Shown here one piece after another: positions 1-8,298 of a stretch of 64,000 bases of DNA. Source of the DNA: Sphingomonadales bacterium (GTDB lineage Bacteria; Pseudomonadota; Alphaproteobacteria; Sphingomonadales; Sphingomonadaceae); the NCBI GenBank assembly GCA_025362295.1, contig JANYGX010000012.1:62001-126000 (forward strand), read 5' to 3'. Position 1 is the first letter of the stretch, and every line of letters begins with the position of its first letter. The notes below the pieces were generated by a model. It was not told the origin of the DNA, searched no databases, and saw only the letters and a program-made list of their open reading frames with translations. The position numbers were made by a program, and so were the translations under genes.

Positions 1-378
1 ACCGAGCCATCAGTCATCTGCCATTCAAAAATCTTAAGGACGAAATCCCAATATTCAACCAATGTCTCGCCCTTGTGGGCAAAAACCGGTGTGCCGCCAG
101 CGGCAATGGCCGCAGCGGCCTGATCCTGGGTTGAGAAAATATTGCAAGAGGCCCAGCGCACATCGGCCCCCAAAACCTTCAGGGTGTCAATAAGCACAGC
201 GGTCTGGATGGTCATGTGCAGACAGCCAGCAACACGCGCACCTTTCAAGGGCTTGCTCTCGCCAAATTCCCGACGCAGCGCCATTAAGCCGGGCATTTCG
301 GTCTCGGCAATGGCAATTTCCTTGCGGCCCCAGTCAGCGAGGGACATATCTTTGACGGCGTAATCGTGGCTGGCCATG
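1..378 (-). CDS. ahcY: Adenosylhomocysteinase, N-terminal part (runs off window)
   Basis: Hydrolyses S-adenosylhomocysteine to adenosine and homocysteine in the cytoplasmic methyl cycle. The minus strand reads [20 protein letters not shown] from an ATG at 378, followed by [16 protein letters not shown] and the substrate-site stretch [16 protein letters not shown], all typical of the AhcY N-terminus. An AGGAG-type ribosome binding site lies just upstream of the ATG. About 126 codons are present; the NAD-binding domain lies outside the window. It is divergent from the M20 hydrolase at 629, and the space between holds an inverted repeat that may be its operator. Identification is secure. Confidence 0.96.
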
Positions 379-440
379 CGGCGCTCCTTTGGAATGAAAT
401 CTTGCGCCTGCCATAGCGGCTATGCGTAGAATGAGCAAGC

Positions 441-464
441 ATAAAGAAATGTTTATATCTTTAT
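441..464. promoter_or_regulatory. Inverted repeat upstream of ahcY, candidate operator
   Basis: ATAAAGA (441-447) and TCTTTAT (458-464) form a perfect 7-bp inverted repeat with a 10-base spacer, 63 bases upstream of the ahcY start. AT-rich palindromes of this kind are bound by ArsR-family SahR/SamR-type regulators of methionine-cycle genes in proteobacteria. That match is recalled, not computed. A second short hairpin, CATAG-CGG-CTATG, lies at 412-424 inside the ahcY leader. Confidence 0.45.
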
Positions 465-628
465 TTGCTTTGAATTTTGAGTCAGGAATGCCCGAGAAGC
501 CGCTTTTTGATCAGTGCCAGTATTTGGCGACATTGCTGATTGCCAAGGCTTGCCATCAAAAATCTCAATGTGCAGACTATTGACTTTGGTTATATTTTCC
601 TATATGGTTATTGAATTGGAGAAGAATT

Positions 629-1942
629 ATGACTAAATTTTATTTATTTATCCTGCTTATGCTTAACTTTACAACACATTCTGCTCTGGCAGCGCCACTC
701 GACGCAGCCATTGCCAAAGATTACCCGTCGCTGGTCGCCCTGTATAAAACCCTGCACCAGAATCCCGAACTGTCGTTTCATGAAACAGCCACTGCCAAGC
801 GCATGGCGACGGAACTGCGCACGGCGGGCTATACGGTCACCGAACATATTGGTGGCAACGGCGTGGTCGGTGTTATGAAAAACGGTGACGGCCCGGTGCT
901 GCTGATCCGCACAGACATGGATGCGCTGCCGGTTAAAGAGCAAACCGGTTTTGCCTATGCCAGCACTGTCACCACCCTGGATGACACGGGCACTCGTGTG
1001 CCGGTGATGCACGCCTGCGGCCACGACATCCACATGACGGTGTTTACCGGCACAGCGCGGCAACTTGCTGAAATGAAAAGCCAGTGGCACGGCACGCTGG
1101 TGATGATCGGTCAACCGGCAGAAGAGCGCATTGGCGGTGCCACAGCCATGCTTAAAGATGGTCTGTTCACGCGATTTCCAAAGCCGACACATCTGCTTGG
1201 CCTGCATGACAGCAGCGATCTGCCGGCTGGCACTTTGGGTTATACGGTTGGCTACACACTGGCCGCCGCCGACTCGATTGATATTGTCGTGCACGGCATT
1301 GGCAGCCACGGCTCGCGCCCGCAGCTCGGCAAAGACCCTGTGCTGCTTGCGGCCCAAATCATCACCGGCCTGCAAACCATCGTCAGCCGCTCGATCGATC
1401 CGCAGGATCCTGGTGTCATCACTGTGGGGGCCATTCACGGGGGCACCAAGCGCAACATCATTGGCACCAGCGTGACGCTCGAACTGACCGTGCGCAGCTA
1501 TACGGATAAAACCCGCAAGGCCCTCATCGATGGTATCAAACGCATCGCTGATGGCAATGCCATGGCCGCAGGACTGCCACCAGAACTCTACCCGACGATC
1601 ACTGTGGTCGATGCGTTTGCGCCGGCAACCTTTAACACCGCAAAGCAAACCGAGGCCGTCGCCACGATCTTCAAGCAACATTTTGGTGACACTCGCGTGC
1701 AAGCCATGCAAGCCATAATGGGCAGTGAAGATTTTTCCGAATATTGGCAGGCGGACAAAACTGCTGAAAGCACCTTTTTCTGGCTCGGCTCAGCCGAGCC
1801 AAACGCCTACGCTGCTGCAAAGGCAAAAGGTGTGAGCTTGCCCACCATGCACTCGCCATTCTTTGCACCCGACCCTGAACCAACAATCAAGACCGGGGTG
1901 GAGGCGATGACTATGGCAGCACTAGGGATATTGAAGAAATAA
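629..1942 (+). CDS. Secreted M20 family amidohydrolase/peptidase
   Basis: Predicted metal-dependent amidohydrolase of the M20D (HipO/carboxypeptidase Ss1-like) group, probably periplasmic. The ATG at 629 is preferred over an in-frame TTG at 611 because GGAGAAG sits 5 bases before it, and it gives a clean signal peptide (MTKFYLFILLMLNF, cleavage near ALA-AP). Metal-site motifs are RTDMDALP (about residues 94-101), HACGHD (128-133), the EE pair of GQPAEE (165-166) and MGSEDF near the C-terminus. Length about 437 aa is normal for the family. It stands alone between ahcY and the convergent S53 peptidase and ends at a shared terminator. The substrate is not predictable; N-acyl amino acids or peptides are likely. 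Confidence 0.88.
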   Translation: MTKFYLFILLMLNFTTHSALAAPLDAAIAKDYPSLVALYKTLHQNPELSFHETATAKRMATELRTAGYTVTEHIGGNGVVGVMKNGDGPVLLIRTDMDALPVKEQTGFAYASTVTTLDDTGTRVPVMHACGHDIHMTVFTGTARQLAEMKSQWHGTLVMIGQPAEERIGGATAMLKDGLFTRFPKPTHLLGLHDSSDLPAGTLGYTVGYTLAAADSIDIVVHGIGSHGSRPQLGKDPVLLAAQIITGLQTIVSRSIDPQDPGVITVGAIHGGTKRNIIGTSVTLELTVRSYTDKTRKALIDGIKRIADGNAMAAGLPPELYPTITVVDAFAPATFNTAKQTEAVATIFKQHFGDTRVQAMQAIMGSEDFSEYWQADKTAESTFFWLGSAEPNAYAAAKAKGVSLPTMHSPFFAPDPEPTIKTGVEAMTMAALGILKK

Positions 1943-2017
1943 TCACGCTCGTTCCGGCATGACCACCGATTATATCGCGAGTCAGTTAAAACGACCTCTG
2001 CTATTAAAACAGCATTA

Positions 2018-2048
2018 AAAAAAAGGCAGGATTTCTCCTGCCTTTTTT
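2018..2048. terminator. Bidirectional intrinsic terminator
   Basis: AAAAAGGCAGGA, loop TTTC, TCCTGCCTTTTT: a perfect stem flanked by an A-run on one side and a T-run on the other. It therefore works for both the M20 gene (plus) and the S53 peptidase gene (minus), which converge here. Confidence 0.85.
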
Positions 2049-2067
2049 ATATCAGAGCGTGTGGGTA

Positions 2068-3912
2068 TTAGGGATTGCTTGGGGATTGCGGGTCACCAGC
2101 CGGCCCAATTTTATTCATATTGAACAGCGCACGAATGTCGGGTGAGCCGTTACCATAAATATAGTTATATTTTTTAGGAAAGTCGGTGCCGTAAACACCA
2201 TCGAAACCCGGGTTGTTGCGATGATAAGGCTGTATGGCTGGTTGCGGACCCGTCGCTGTATTTTGCGCTTTGGCTTGTGTGTAAAGGAAGGTGTTGACGT
2301 TTCCAAGACGGCCGCCTTGGTATTGCACCAGCAGGGCCAGTGCGCCGACAAATTCAGGTGAGGCAACCGACGTGCCAATCACACCAGCGCGCGAGCCGTT
2401 ATCCCAGATGATATCAAAACCATCATCGAGGGTGCAGGATGATGCAATACCTGGGCAACCACCCACAAACATGCCAACATCAGGCAGTGTGCGCATTTTT
2501 GAATTGGTCGTGACCAGTTTTTGATAGTCCGGTCGTTTGAAAATGGTGCTGATGCCACCGCCTGCACCCCAGTAACCACCAGAAATCGGGTTGGTGCCAA
2601 ACGGGCTGTATGGGATCAGCGGATTACCAAAGGCACTTTCACGCACATATTTTGATTTGAGCGTGCCTGGCACAAATTGTGTGATCAGGTTGCCACCGCC
2701 TACAGATGTCACGTGCGGGCTGTGCGCCGGAAAGGAAACACCGGGAATCCATGTTGGTGCCGCATTTGGATCGCTTGAGAAAGCATCAGCGCTTGGGCAT
2801 TGCAAGCCACCGTTGTCGCCTGAACTTGCAACAAAGGTGATGCCTTGGGCATTGCCTTGGGCAAATATGCTATCATAAACCCTAAGCAAACCAGTTTGAT
2901 CAACACCATTGTTATAGTCTGCGGTGAAAAACAACTCGCAAGCACCGAAGGATGAATTCACCAGGTCAAACGTATTGTTGGAAACAATAGTGTAATATCC
3001 ATCAAGAATGTTTGCAAACGAAAGGTTTGGAACATTGACCAAAGTGACATTTGCACCGGGCGCGCCACTGATCACTTGCTGCACATCCAGTGAGGCTTCA
3101 AAAGACAGGTTAGGGTCAAAAGGCGCACCACCGTTGATCAGCAAGCGGTTGATGGTTGGCACGGGTTTGCCGGTGTTGGTTGTGAAGTTTTCATGATCAA
3201 ACATTGCCTGAACATCTGTATCGAGAATGTCATTTGATATCAGAATGGCAACGTTCGACCCTGTCCCGTCAAGCTTCTTGCCTTTTACCTTGGCAGTATA
3301 GGAAGGATAATCGTACGCTTGTTTCAGATCATTGTAATAATAACCGCGATTGATGCCACGACGACTGTCCGCAATGACGCCGTTGGTTTTGACGGCCATT
3401 GGTTTGGCTGCATGCATGTTGGCAAAATCAGCAATGACAACTTTTTCGCTTTCCAGCGCCGGTGACATGGCAAGTTTCGACATGGCGACCATGCTGGCCT
3501 TGCCAGTGGCCGATGATTTAACGCCAAGGCGTGTGCCCAGTAGTTTTTCAATCTTCGCAACCGAGCCTGAAACCGTGATGGAGCGACTGCGCATGGCTTT
3601 GACGTTAAGGCCAGCAGCCTTCAGGCTATCGTGCACTCTGGCCATTGATGCCTGTGTCGGGCCAAAGCGTGTGCCAAAGTCAGCCGGTGTCAGCCATTTA
3701 TGATAGTTGGCTGAACCCGGTGTCTGTTGGTCGGATAGCAGGGCTTCAAGACCCGCTTCATTGCGCAGCGGCAAAAAAAGCTCAAACTGAACAGTGGCGG
3801 CCGCATTGGCCTTTGCCAGTGTCTCAACTGCATCAGCGGCTTGCGCTGGTGCAGCAACAGCCAAAACGCAAGCCGTTGTCAATAAAGTTGAACATAAAAC
3901 AGATTTAATCAT
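2068..3912 (-). CDS. Secreted S53 family (sedolisin/kumamolisin-like) peptidase
   Basis: Serine-carboxyl endopeptidase precursor, expected to be exported and to mature by removal of its propeptide. The ATG at 3912 follows GAGGA with a 5-base gap, so it is preferred over the GTG at 3924. The signal peptide is MIKSVLCSTLLTTACVLAV ending near AQA. A pro-kumamolisin domain covers roughly residues 40-180 (HKWLTPADFGTRFGP is typical). The catalytic Glu and Asp are in SFEASLDVQQ, and the nucleophile Ser is in the conserved GTSVASPEF. Length about 614 aa fits a prepro-S53 enzyme without large extra domains. It shares a terminator with the M20 hydrolase, so both may serve extracellular peptide use; that link is inference. 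Confidence 0.88.
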   Translation of the reverse strand: MIKSVLCSTLLTTACVLAVAAPAQAADAVETLAKANAAATVQFELFLPLRNEAGLEALLSDQQTPGSANYHKWLTPADFGTRFGPTQASMARVHDSLKAAGLNVKAMRSRSITVSGSVAKIEKLLGTRLGVKSSATGKASMVAMSKLAMSPALESEKVVIADFANMHAAKPMAVKTNGVIADSRRGINRGYYYNDLKQAYDYPSYTAKVKGKKLDGTGSNVAILISNDILDTDVQAMFDHENFTTNTGKPVPTINRLLINGGAPFDPNLSFEASLDVQQVISGAPGANVTLVNVPNLSFANILDGYYTIVSNNTFDLVNSSFGACELFFTADYNNGVDQTGLLRVYDSIFAQGNAQGITFVASSGDNGGLQCPSADAFSSDPNAAPTWIPGVSFPAHSPHVTSVGGGNLITQFVPGTLKSKYVRESAFGNPLIPYSPFGTNPISGGYWGAGGGISTIFKRPDYQKLVTTNSKMRTLPDVGMFVGGCPGIASSCTLDDGFDIIWDNGSRAGVIGTSVASPEFVGALALLVQYQGGRLGNVNTFLYTQAKAQNTATGPQPAIQPYHRNNPGFDGVYGTDFPKKYNYIYGNGSPDIRALFNMNKIGPAGDPQSPSNP

Positions 3913-4057
3913 GATAGTCCTCACTTGAACGTGTTAAACTGCATGCAAATGAACATAAGATGCGTAACGATGCAAATTATTTTATTAAATTTTTAAGTTA
4001 CGAAGAATTTTAGGGACAAAGAAACATGTTGCGGCGCAATATAAATTGGGCGTTCAT

Positions 4058-4158
4058 CGTTATCCCCAACGCTTGATCGGGGAACTTGGGCAATAAGGTC
4101 TCGGTGGCGGCAGTGTTCACTAGAGCTTAGAGATCTCGCACCAGAAGCGGGGATGACG
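4058..4158. repeat. Palindromic intergenic repeat-like unit
   Basis: The ends CGTTATCCCC (4058-4067) and GGGGATGACG (4149-4158) are inverted copies with one mismatch. The inner sequence includes GCTTGATCGGGGA next to the left end and AGAGATCTCG near 4130-4139. This resembles the dispersed GTCATCCCCG-type palindromic repeats common in alphaproteobacterial intergenic DNA. Only one copy is seen in this window, so its repetitive nature is inferred. Confidence 0.45.
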
Positions 4159-4203
4159 ACCATCAACGCATTCACTATAGCTCTTTGTTATCGTTCGCCT
4201 TGT

Positions 4204-4232
4204 CCCGATAAAATGAAGCTCATTTTATCGGG
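4204..4232. repeat. Perfect 13-bp inverted repeat
   Basis: CCCGATAAAATGA, loop AGC, TCATTTTATCGGG. There is no T-run on either side, so it is not a standard intrinsic terminator. It could be a protein-binding palindrome or part of the neighbouring repeat cluster. Confidence 0.6.
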
Positions 4233-4252
4233 GGCTCGCTATATATTATGCC

Positions 4253-4321
4253 AAAAAATTGGCCTGAAAATCTTATCTGTCGCAGGCGGACCAACGCCTT
4301 TAGCAGAGAGATTTTCAGGCC
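4253..4321 (-). terminator. Long hairpin with U-tract behind dnaA
   Basis: GGCCTGAAAATCT (4261-4273) pairs perfectly with AGATTTTCAGGCC (4309-4321). The 35-base loop contains a further AGGCG/CGCCT stem. Read on the minus strand, the hairpin is followed by AATTTTTTGG (4251-4260), so it can act as the dnaA terminator. The long branched loop is unusual for a plain terminator. Confidence 0.55.
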
Positions 4322-4367
4322 GGTCCATGGAAAACTTTGGGAGGTCCCCAGGACTGTTCGTAAAATT

Positions 4368-6002
4368 TTAGCTGTCGAGCTGGCGGCTGAGGGCGGTGAT
4401 ACTGGTTTCCATTTCATTGTCTGTCAGACGCAAAGATTCGATTCGCTTGATCGCGTGCATCACGGTTGTGTGATCGCGGCCACCAAATTTGCGCCCGATC
4501 TCTGGCAGTGAGCGCGGTGTCAAACGTTTGGCCAGATACATGGCAATCTGGCGCGGCCGCGCCACTTCGCGCGAGCGCCGAGCCGAGAGCAAATCCGCCA
4601 GTCGTATTTTATAGAAGTCAGCCACCTTGCGCTGTATTTCGTCTATGGTGATGCGGCGATCGTTGGCCCGAATGAGATCCTGCAGAGCACTGCGGGCAAA
4701 TTCCAGATCGACCGGACGCCCCGTGAGGGTTGCGTGCGCCACCACACGGTTGAGCGCGCCTTCCAGTTCCCGAATGTTGGAGGACACACGGCGGGCCAGA
4801 AACTCCAGCACGTCCGAGGGCACATGGGCATTGGCCATGGTTTCCAGTTTGGACTGTAAAATGCCAAGCCGAAGCTCAAAATCAGTCGGGTGAATGTCCG
4901 CAACCAACCCCCAGCCGAGGCGGGAACGAATGCGCTCCTCGATGCCTTCGAGGTCAGATGGCGAGCGGTCCGCCGAGATGATCAGCTGGCGACGATAATC
5001 GATCAGCGCGTTGAAGGTGTGAAAAAACTCCTCCTGCGTTGAGTTCTTGCCTGCAATAAATTGTACATCATCAATCATCAGCACATCGACATTGCGGAAG
5101 CGCTGTTTGAAGGCCACTGTATCCTGATGGCGGAGGGCAGACACAAACTCGACCATGAATTTTTCAGCCGATAAATAGACCACCTGTCGTTCCGGATGCT
5201 GACGGCGGATTTCCCAAGCAATGGCGTGCATCAGATGGGTTTTGCCAAGCCCGACACTTGAATGCAGAAACAAGGGATTGAAAGCCACAGTGCCGCCTTC
5301 CGCAACGCGCTGAGCGGCCGAAAACGCAAACTGGTTCGAGGCACCCACCACAAAGCGATCGAAAGTATAGCGCGGGTCCAGTGGCGATCCTAGAGCCGCC
5401 GACGTGTTGCCATTAACAGCGCTTCCAGCCGCAGCATTCTGGGTCGCGGCCGTGCTCGTGGCGCCATTTGATGGCGTCACCATAGGCGTGGCCAAATTGT
5501 GTTGTGCAGGCGGGGCCAGTGTGCTTGCAGCAACAACCAGACGAACAGATGTTATACAATCCGTCTTGGCGGCCCACAGGCTGCGCAGTCGCTCGGCAAA
5601 ATGGCTGGCCACCCAATCCCGCATAAAACCATTGGGGAGTGCTAGCAGCACCTCGTTACCGGAAGCGCTGACAAACGTGAGGGGCTTCAGCCAGCTTTCA
5701 AATGTCCGCACACCAAATTCCGCACGCAAGTGATCTCGTATGGCTGCCCAGGCGTCTGCAATCCCTGTTTCAGCTTCTGTGCCACTCTTAACAGTTTTGT
5801 CGGTTGTGTCAGGCTGCAACAAAAGAGCGCCCGCTACAGCGGCAACAGCCATAGGACTGGTAGTCGCAGGAATCATATCAATGGGCGATGTCATCTGCCG
5901 GGCTTTGCCAGAGTTGAAACTATCGCTGTTGAAACTATCGCTGGAGGTATGAAAGCCACGGATACGGCTGTTATCTTCATTGCCATCACTCTCTCTCATC
6001 AT
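4368..6002 (-). CDS. dnaA: Chromosomal replication initiator protein DnaA
   Basis: Binds DnaA boxes and melts the replication origin. Domain I starts near residue 84 (AWAAIRDHLRAEFG, ESWLKPL). A long Ala/Thr/Asn-rich linker follows (about 155-205). The AAA+ domain has Walker A HSSVGLGKTH (248-257) and Walker B VLMIDDVQF (307-315). Domain IV ends with the DnaA signature GRDHTTVMHAI. Two adjacent ATGs (6002, 5999) follow GGGGA; 5999 has the better spacing. The 544 aa exceed the usual 450-500 because of a roughly 80-residue N-terminal extension of low complexity. A start at 5894 would remove part of it but lacks a visible ribosome binding site. No cluster of DnaA boxes is seen nearby, so this locus is not evidently the origin. 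Confidence 0.96.
   Translation of the reverse strand: MMRESDGNEDNSRIRGFHTSSDSFNSDSFNSGKARQMTSPIDMIPATTSPMAVAAVAGALLLQPDTTDKTVKSGTEAETGIADAWAAIRDHLRAEFGVRTFESWLKPLTFVSASGNEVLLALPNGFMRDWVASHFAERLRSLWAAKTDCITSVRLVVAASTLAPPAQHNLATPMVTPSNGATSTAATQNAAAGSAVNGNTSAALGSPLDPRYTFDRFVVGASNQFAFSAAQRVAEGGTVAFNPLFLHSSVGLGKTHLMHAIAWEIRRQHPERQVVYLSAEKFMVEFVSALRHQDTVAFKQRFRNVDVLMIDDVQFIAGKNSTQEEFFHTFNALIDYRRQLIISADRSPSDLEGIEERIRSRLGWGLVADIHPTDFELRLGILQSKLETMANAHVPSDVLEFLARRVSSNIRELEGALNRVVAHATLTGRPVDLEFARSALQDLIRANDRRITIDEIQRKVADFYKIRLADLLSARRSREVARPRQIAMYLAKRLTPRSLPEIGRKFGGRDHTTVMHAIKRIESLRLTDNEMETSITALSRQLDS
5913..5942. repeat. 15-bp perfect tandem duplication in dnaA 5' end
   Basis: GTTGAAACTATCGCT occurs twice in direct succession (5913-5927, 5928-5942). 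It encodes the repeated pentapeptide SDSFN in the N-terminal extension of DnaA and preserves the frame. Confidence 0.9.
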
Positions 6003-6409
6003 TTCCCCACGTCGCCCCCAAGCGCCTTATTGAATTATAGAATATTGATAAAACTGGAAAATTTTACCGGTATACGCCACATCGTTTTCAATATTTGAAG
6101 GCCGCGCCAATTCTGCACTGCGGATGCAAACATCCGTCTTACACACTGAAGCTTTCAAGAATCGATTATTTGTGACAGTTTGAAGAGTGTATCGAACTCA
6201 AAAACGAACGCAAGCGCAGAAACGTTCAGTTACTTTAAATAAATAGATTGACAAGGCAAACCCGAGCAATCCTCAACACTTAATCTAACCAATTGATATT
6301 TATGCATTATTTTTAAAACGTAAGAGTCGGCGAGTCGGCCGCTCATATGATTGAATTTCAATGGCTTTGATAAAAGTTTTAAGCATGCTGATGAACACAA
6401 AATGAATAA
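6003..6409. other. 407-base intergenic region between dnaA and the amidase gene
   Basis: AT-rich, no supported gene. It should hold the dnaA promoter (minus strand). Visible structure is a small hairpin CGGATG-CAAA-CATCCG at 6121-6136 and an 8-bp tandem repeat GAGTCGGC at 6324-6339. No DnaA-box cluster was found. Confidence 0.6.
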
Positions 6410-7843
6410 TTAATTGGCAGCGACTCGACGCTCAAAAAAATGTTCAACAGCCCGCGCCACCCCGCGACCAATGATTTTCTGCCCATCTTCTGAAAACAAA
6501 AATTTCGAATCAAGCGCGTTGGACATATAGCCGGTTTCCAGCAGAATGGATGGCACATCGGGGGCCTTCAATACAATAAATCCGGCAAAACGATGAAAAT
6601 TCGATCGAAAATAGAGAGATTTACTCACCTCACGCACAGCCGTCTGGGCAAATTCCGAAGAGTAATTCATCGTTTCATGCTGGGCGAGATCAATCAGGAT
6701 ATTGGTCACATCCGGGCTTTCTCCACCAAGATTGATGCCTGAAATAATGTCGGCCTTGTTTTCCTTAGCGGCCAGTTTTTCGGCCTCTTTGTCTGAGGCT
6801 CTGGTAGACAGGGTGTAAACCGTGGCACCGCGGATTGCGGGGTCTACGATCGAATCGGCATGGATCGAGATAAACAGATCAGCGCCCAGCTTGCGGGCGA
6901 TTTCGACACGGCCGGTGAGCGGTATGAACACATCGGTCGAGCGTGTCAGCATGGCTTTGGCTTTGCCGCCTTCATCAATTTCAGCCTTGATGGCGCGCGC
7001 GATTGCCAGCGTCACTTCCTTTTCCTTGCGACCGGCCAGCACGCTGGGTGCACCTGGGTCTTGGCCGCCGTGTCCCGCATCAATCACCACAATCGGCAAA
7101 CGACCGCGAATTTTAGCCGAAAGCGGTGGTTTTTCAACAGCCACCGGAATTTGCTCCGGTGGCAAAAGAGGCACGTTCGATGTTGGCAAGCTGGCAATAA
7201 CCACTGGTTTTGTAAGGGGAGTTTGCGAGAGTGGCGGCTGTGTTGAGGTTGTTTTGACAGCCGGTTTTTGCGCTGCCGGTTTTACAGGCGCGCCTGATTC
7301 AATCACCGGGCCAGACGGGGTGCCGAAATTCGCACCAACTTCTGTTGTATCGTCCGCATCAGCTGGTTTCAGATGCGCTGCCGTGGTCGCCCCCGGCACT
7401 GTGGTTTTGCCACGCTTCATGGTTTGGGCATATACGGCGGTATCTGCGGCCTTGAGAGTAATGATCAGCCGGGGCTTGCCGGTGTTGTCCGCAGCATCAA
7501 ATGTGCGCGTGCCTGAGACAATGGCGGCATCACTGATATCCATCACAACACGTGTTGAACCCGGTTTTGGCTGGCCCAACCGGATGGCGTTGACGAGGCC
7601 AGCAACCGAAATTGAAGCTTTCTGGCTGTTGCTGACGCCTGGTATGTCGAGCACCCAGCGTTTTGGGGCATCAAGTGCAAACAATTGAGGCCGGTCGAAC
7701 GGGCCATCAAAATCCAGTGTGATCAGCGTTTCGCCAACGCTCGCCTTTTCCTCCACACGAATATCGGTGATATGGGCCGCTAGGGCGGGTAACCCGACCA
7801 GAGCGGCTAGCAACACGATTGTAACGCTGAGATAACGAACCAT
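6410..7843 (-). CDS. N-acetylmuramoyl-L-alanine amidase (AmiC type)
   Basis: Periplasmic zinc amidase that cuts the amide bond between MurNAc and the stem peptide during daughter-cell separation. The signal peptide is MVRYLSVTIVLLAALVG with cleavage near ALA-AH. An AMIN domain (about 25-130) for septal targeting is followed by a Pro/Thr-rich linker and an Amidase_3 catalytic domain (about 250-475). Zinc and catalytic residues are in VIDAGHGG (His about 258), KEKEVTLA (Glu), SIHADS (His) and LLETGYMSN (Glu). Length 477 aa is normal. It is divergent from rne across a 455-base gap. In many alphaproteobacteria penicillin-binding protein mrcA follows; here dnaA does. Confidence 0.92.
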   Translation of the reverse strand: MVRYLSVTIVLLAALVGLPALAAHITDIRVEEKASVGETLITLDFDGPFDRPQLFALDAPKRWVLDIPGVSNSQKASISVAGLVNAIRLGQPKPGSTRVVMDISDAAIVSGTRTFDAADNTGKPRLIITLKAADTAVYAQTMKRGKTTVPGATTAAHLKPADADDTTEVGANFGTPSGPVIESGAPVKPAAQKPAVKTTSTQPPLSQTPLTKPVVIASLPTSNVPLLPPEQIPVAVEKPPLSAKIRGRLPIVVIDAGHGGQDPGAPSVLAGRKEKEVTLAIARAIKAEIDEGGKAKAMLTRSTDVFIPLTGRVEIARKLGADLFISIHADSIVDPAIRGATVYTLSTRASDKEAEKLAAKENKADIISGINLGGESPDVTNILIDLAQHETMNYSSEFAQTAVREVSKSLYFRSNFHRFAGFIVLKAPDVPSILLETGYMSNALDSKFLFSEDGQKIIGRGVARAVEHFFERRVAAN

Positions 7844-8298
7844 TCGGAATACTCTACTTCAAACCAGTTTAAATGGCCAAAACAATTGTGTGAAGCCATT
7901 ATGACAGTTAGGGTTGTTTGACTACCAAAATGGTGTTAGCACGTACGAATCGTATCTGAGCAGGGTGATTTTTTTGTTAAATATCACTTATTTCGCGTCT
8001 GATATGCCGTGCAATGTATGTATTTTAGCAACAATACAGCCATTATCAAGTTAGGTCCGGTTTCGGATGACGTTAAAACATATCCATGCGCCCATGCGCG
8101 ATAGAGATCATAGAATCTACCGGTCAACGGCAGTTTCTAGTTGCGTCTATCACATGTGCGCAAGCCGTCTGGCAACGTGCCAGCACTGTCACACACACTC
8201 TTACACAAACATAATCCCCGCCCATCTTGAGGCAAGTGGTCCGCATATCTCTGCGGTATACACGCCATCGGTGAGGCCGGGTCCAGGGAGACTATCTC
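7844..8298. other. 455-base divergent region and rne leader
   Basis: Contains the promoters of the amidase gene (minus) and rne (plus). A TTGACT at 7918-7923 could be a -35 for rne, but no good -10 follows at 17 bases. The probable rne leader carries a perfect hairpin CTGGCA-ACG-TGCCAG at 8169-8183. Long structured 5' UTRs are known sites of RNase E self-control; that role here is inference. No gene is supported. Confidence 0.5.
8169..8183 (+). promoter_or_regulatory. Hairpin in the probable rne leader
   Basis: CTGGCA, loop ACG, TGCCAG; 6-bp perfect stem about 115 bases before the rne start. A possible element of mRNA-level feedback; function not shown. Confidence 0.3.

Larger units (their letters stand above)
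3925..4367. other. 443-base intergenic region with palindromic repeats
   Basis: No gene is supported here. The region holds a roughly 100-base unit with inverted ends (4058-4158), a perfect 13-bp inverted repeat (4204-4232) and a long hairpin with a U-tract behind dnaA (4253-4321), each listed separately. The promoter of the S53 gene should lie in 3913-4050, where the sequence is AT-rich, but I cannot point to a convincing -35/-10 pair. Confidence 0.7.

Noticed and set aside
379-610. S-adenosylhomocysteine riboswitch before ahcY
   Set aside because: The leader has only a small hairpin and an AT-rich palindrome; the conserved GC-rich core of that riboswitch is not visible.
644-1711. 355-codon open frame antisense to the M20 hydrolase
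   Set aside because: Composition is rich in His/Arg/Cys with no family pattern; the plus-strand gene has signal peptide and metal motifs, so this is a codon-bias shadow.
4060-4068. TTATCCCCA near dnaA, resembling a DnaA box and hinting at an origin
   Set aside because: A single near-match inside a palindromic repeat; no cluster of boxes, no AT-rich unwinding element with flanking boxes.
6822-7688. 288-codon open frame antisense to the amidase gene
   Set aside because: No ribosome binding site or recognisable domain; lies fully within a well-supported gene.
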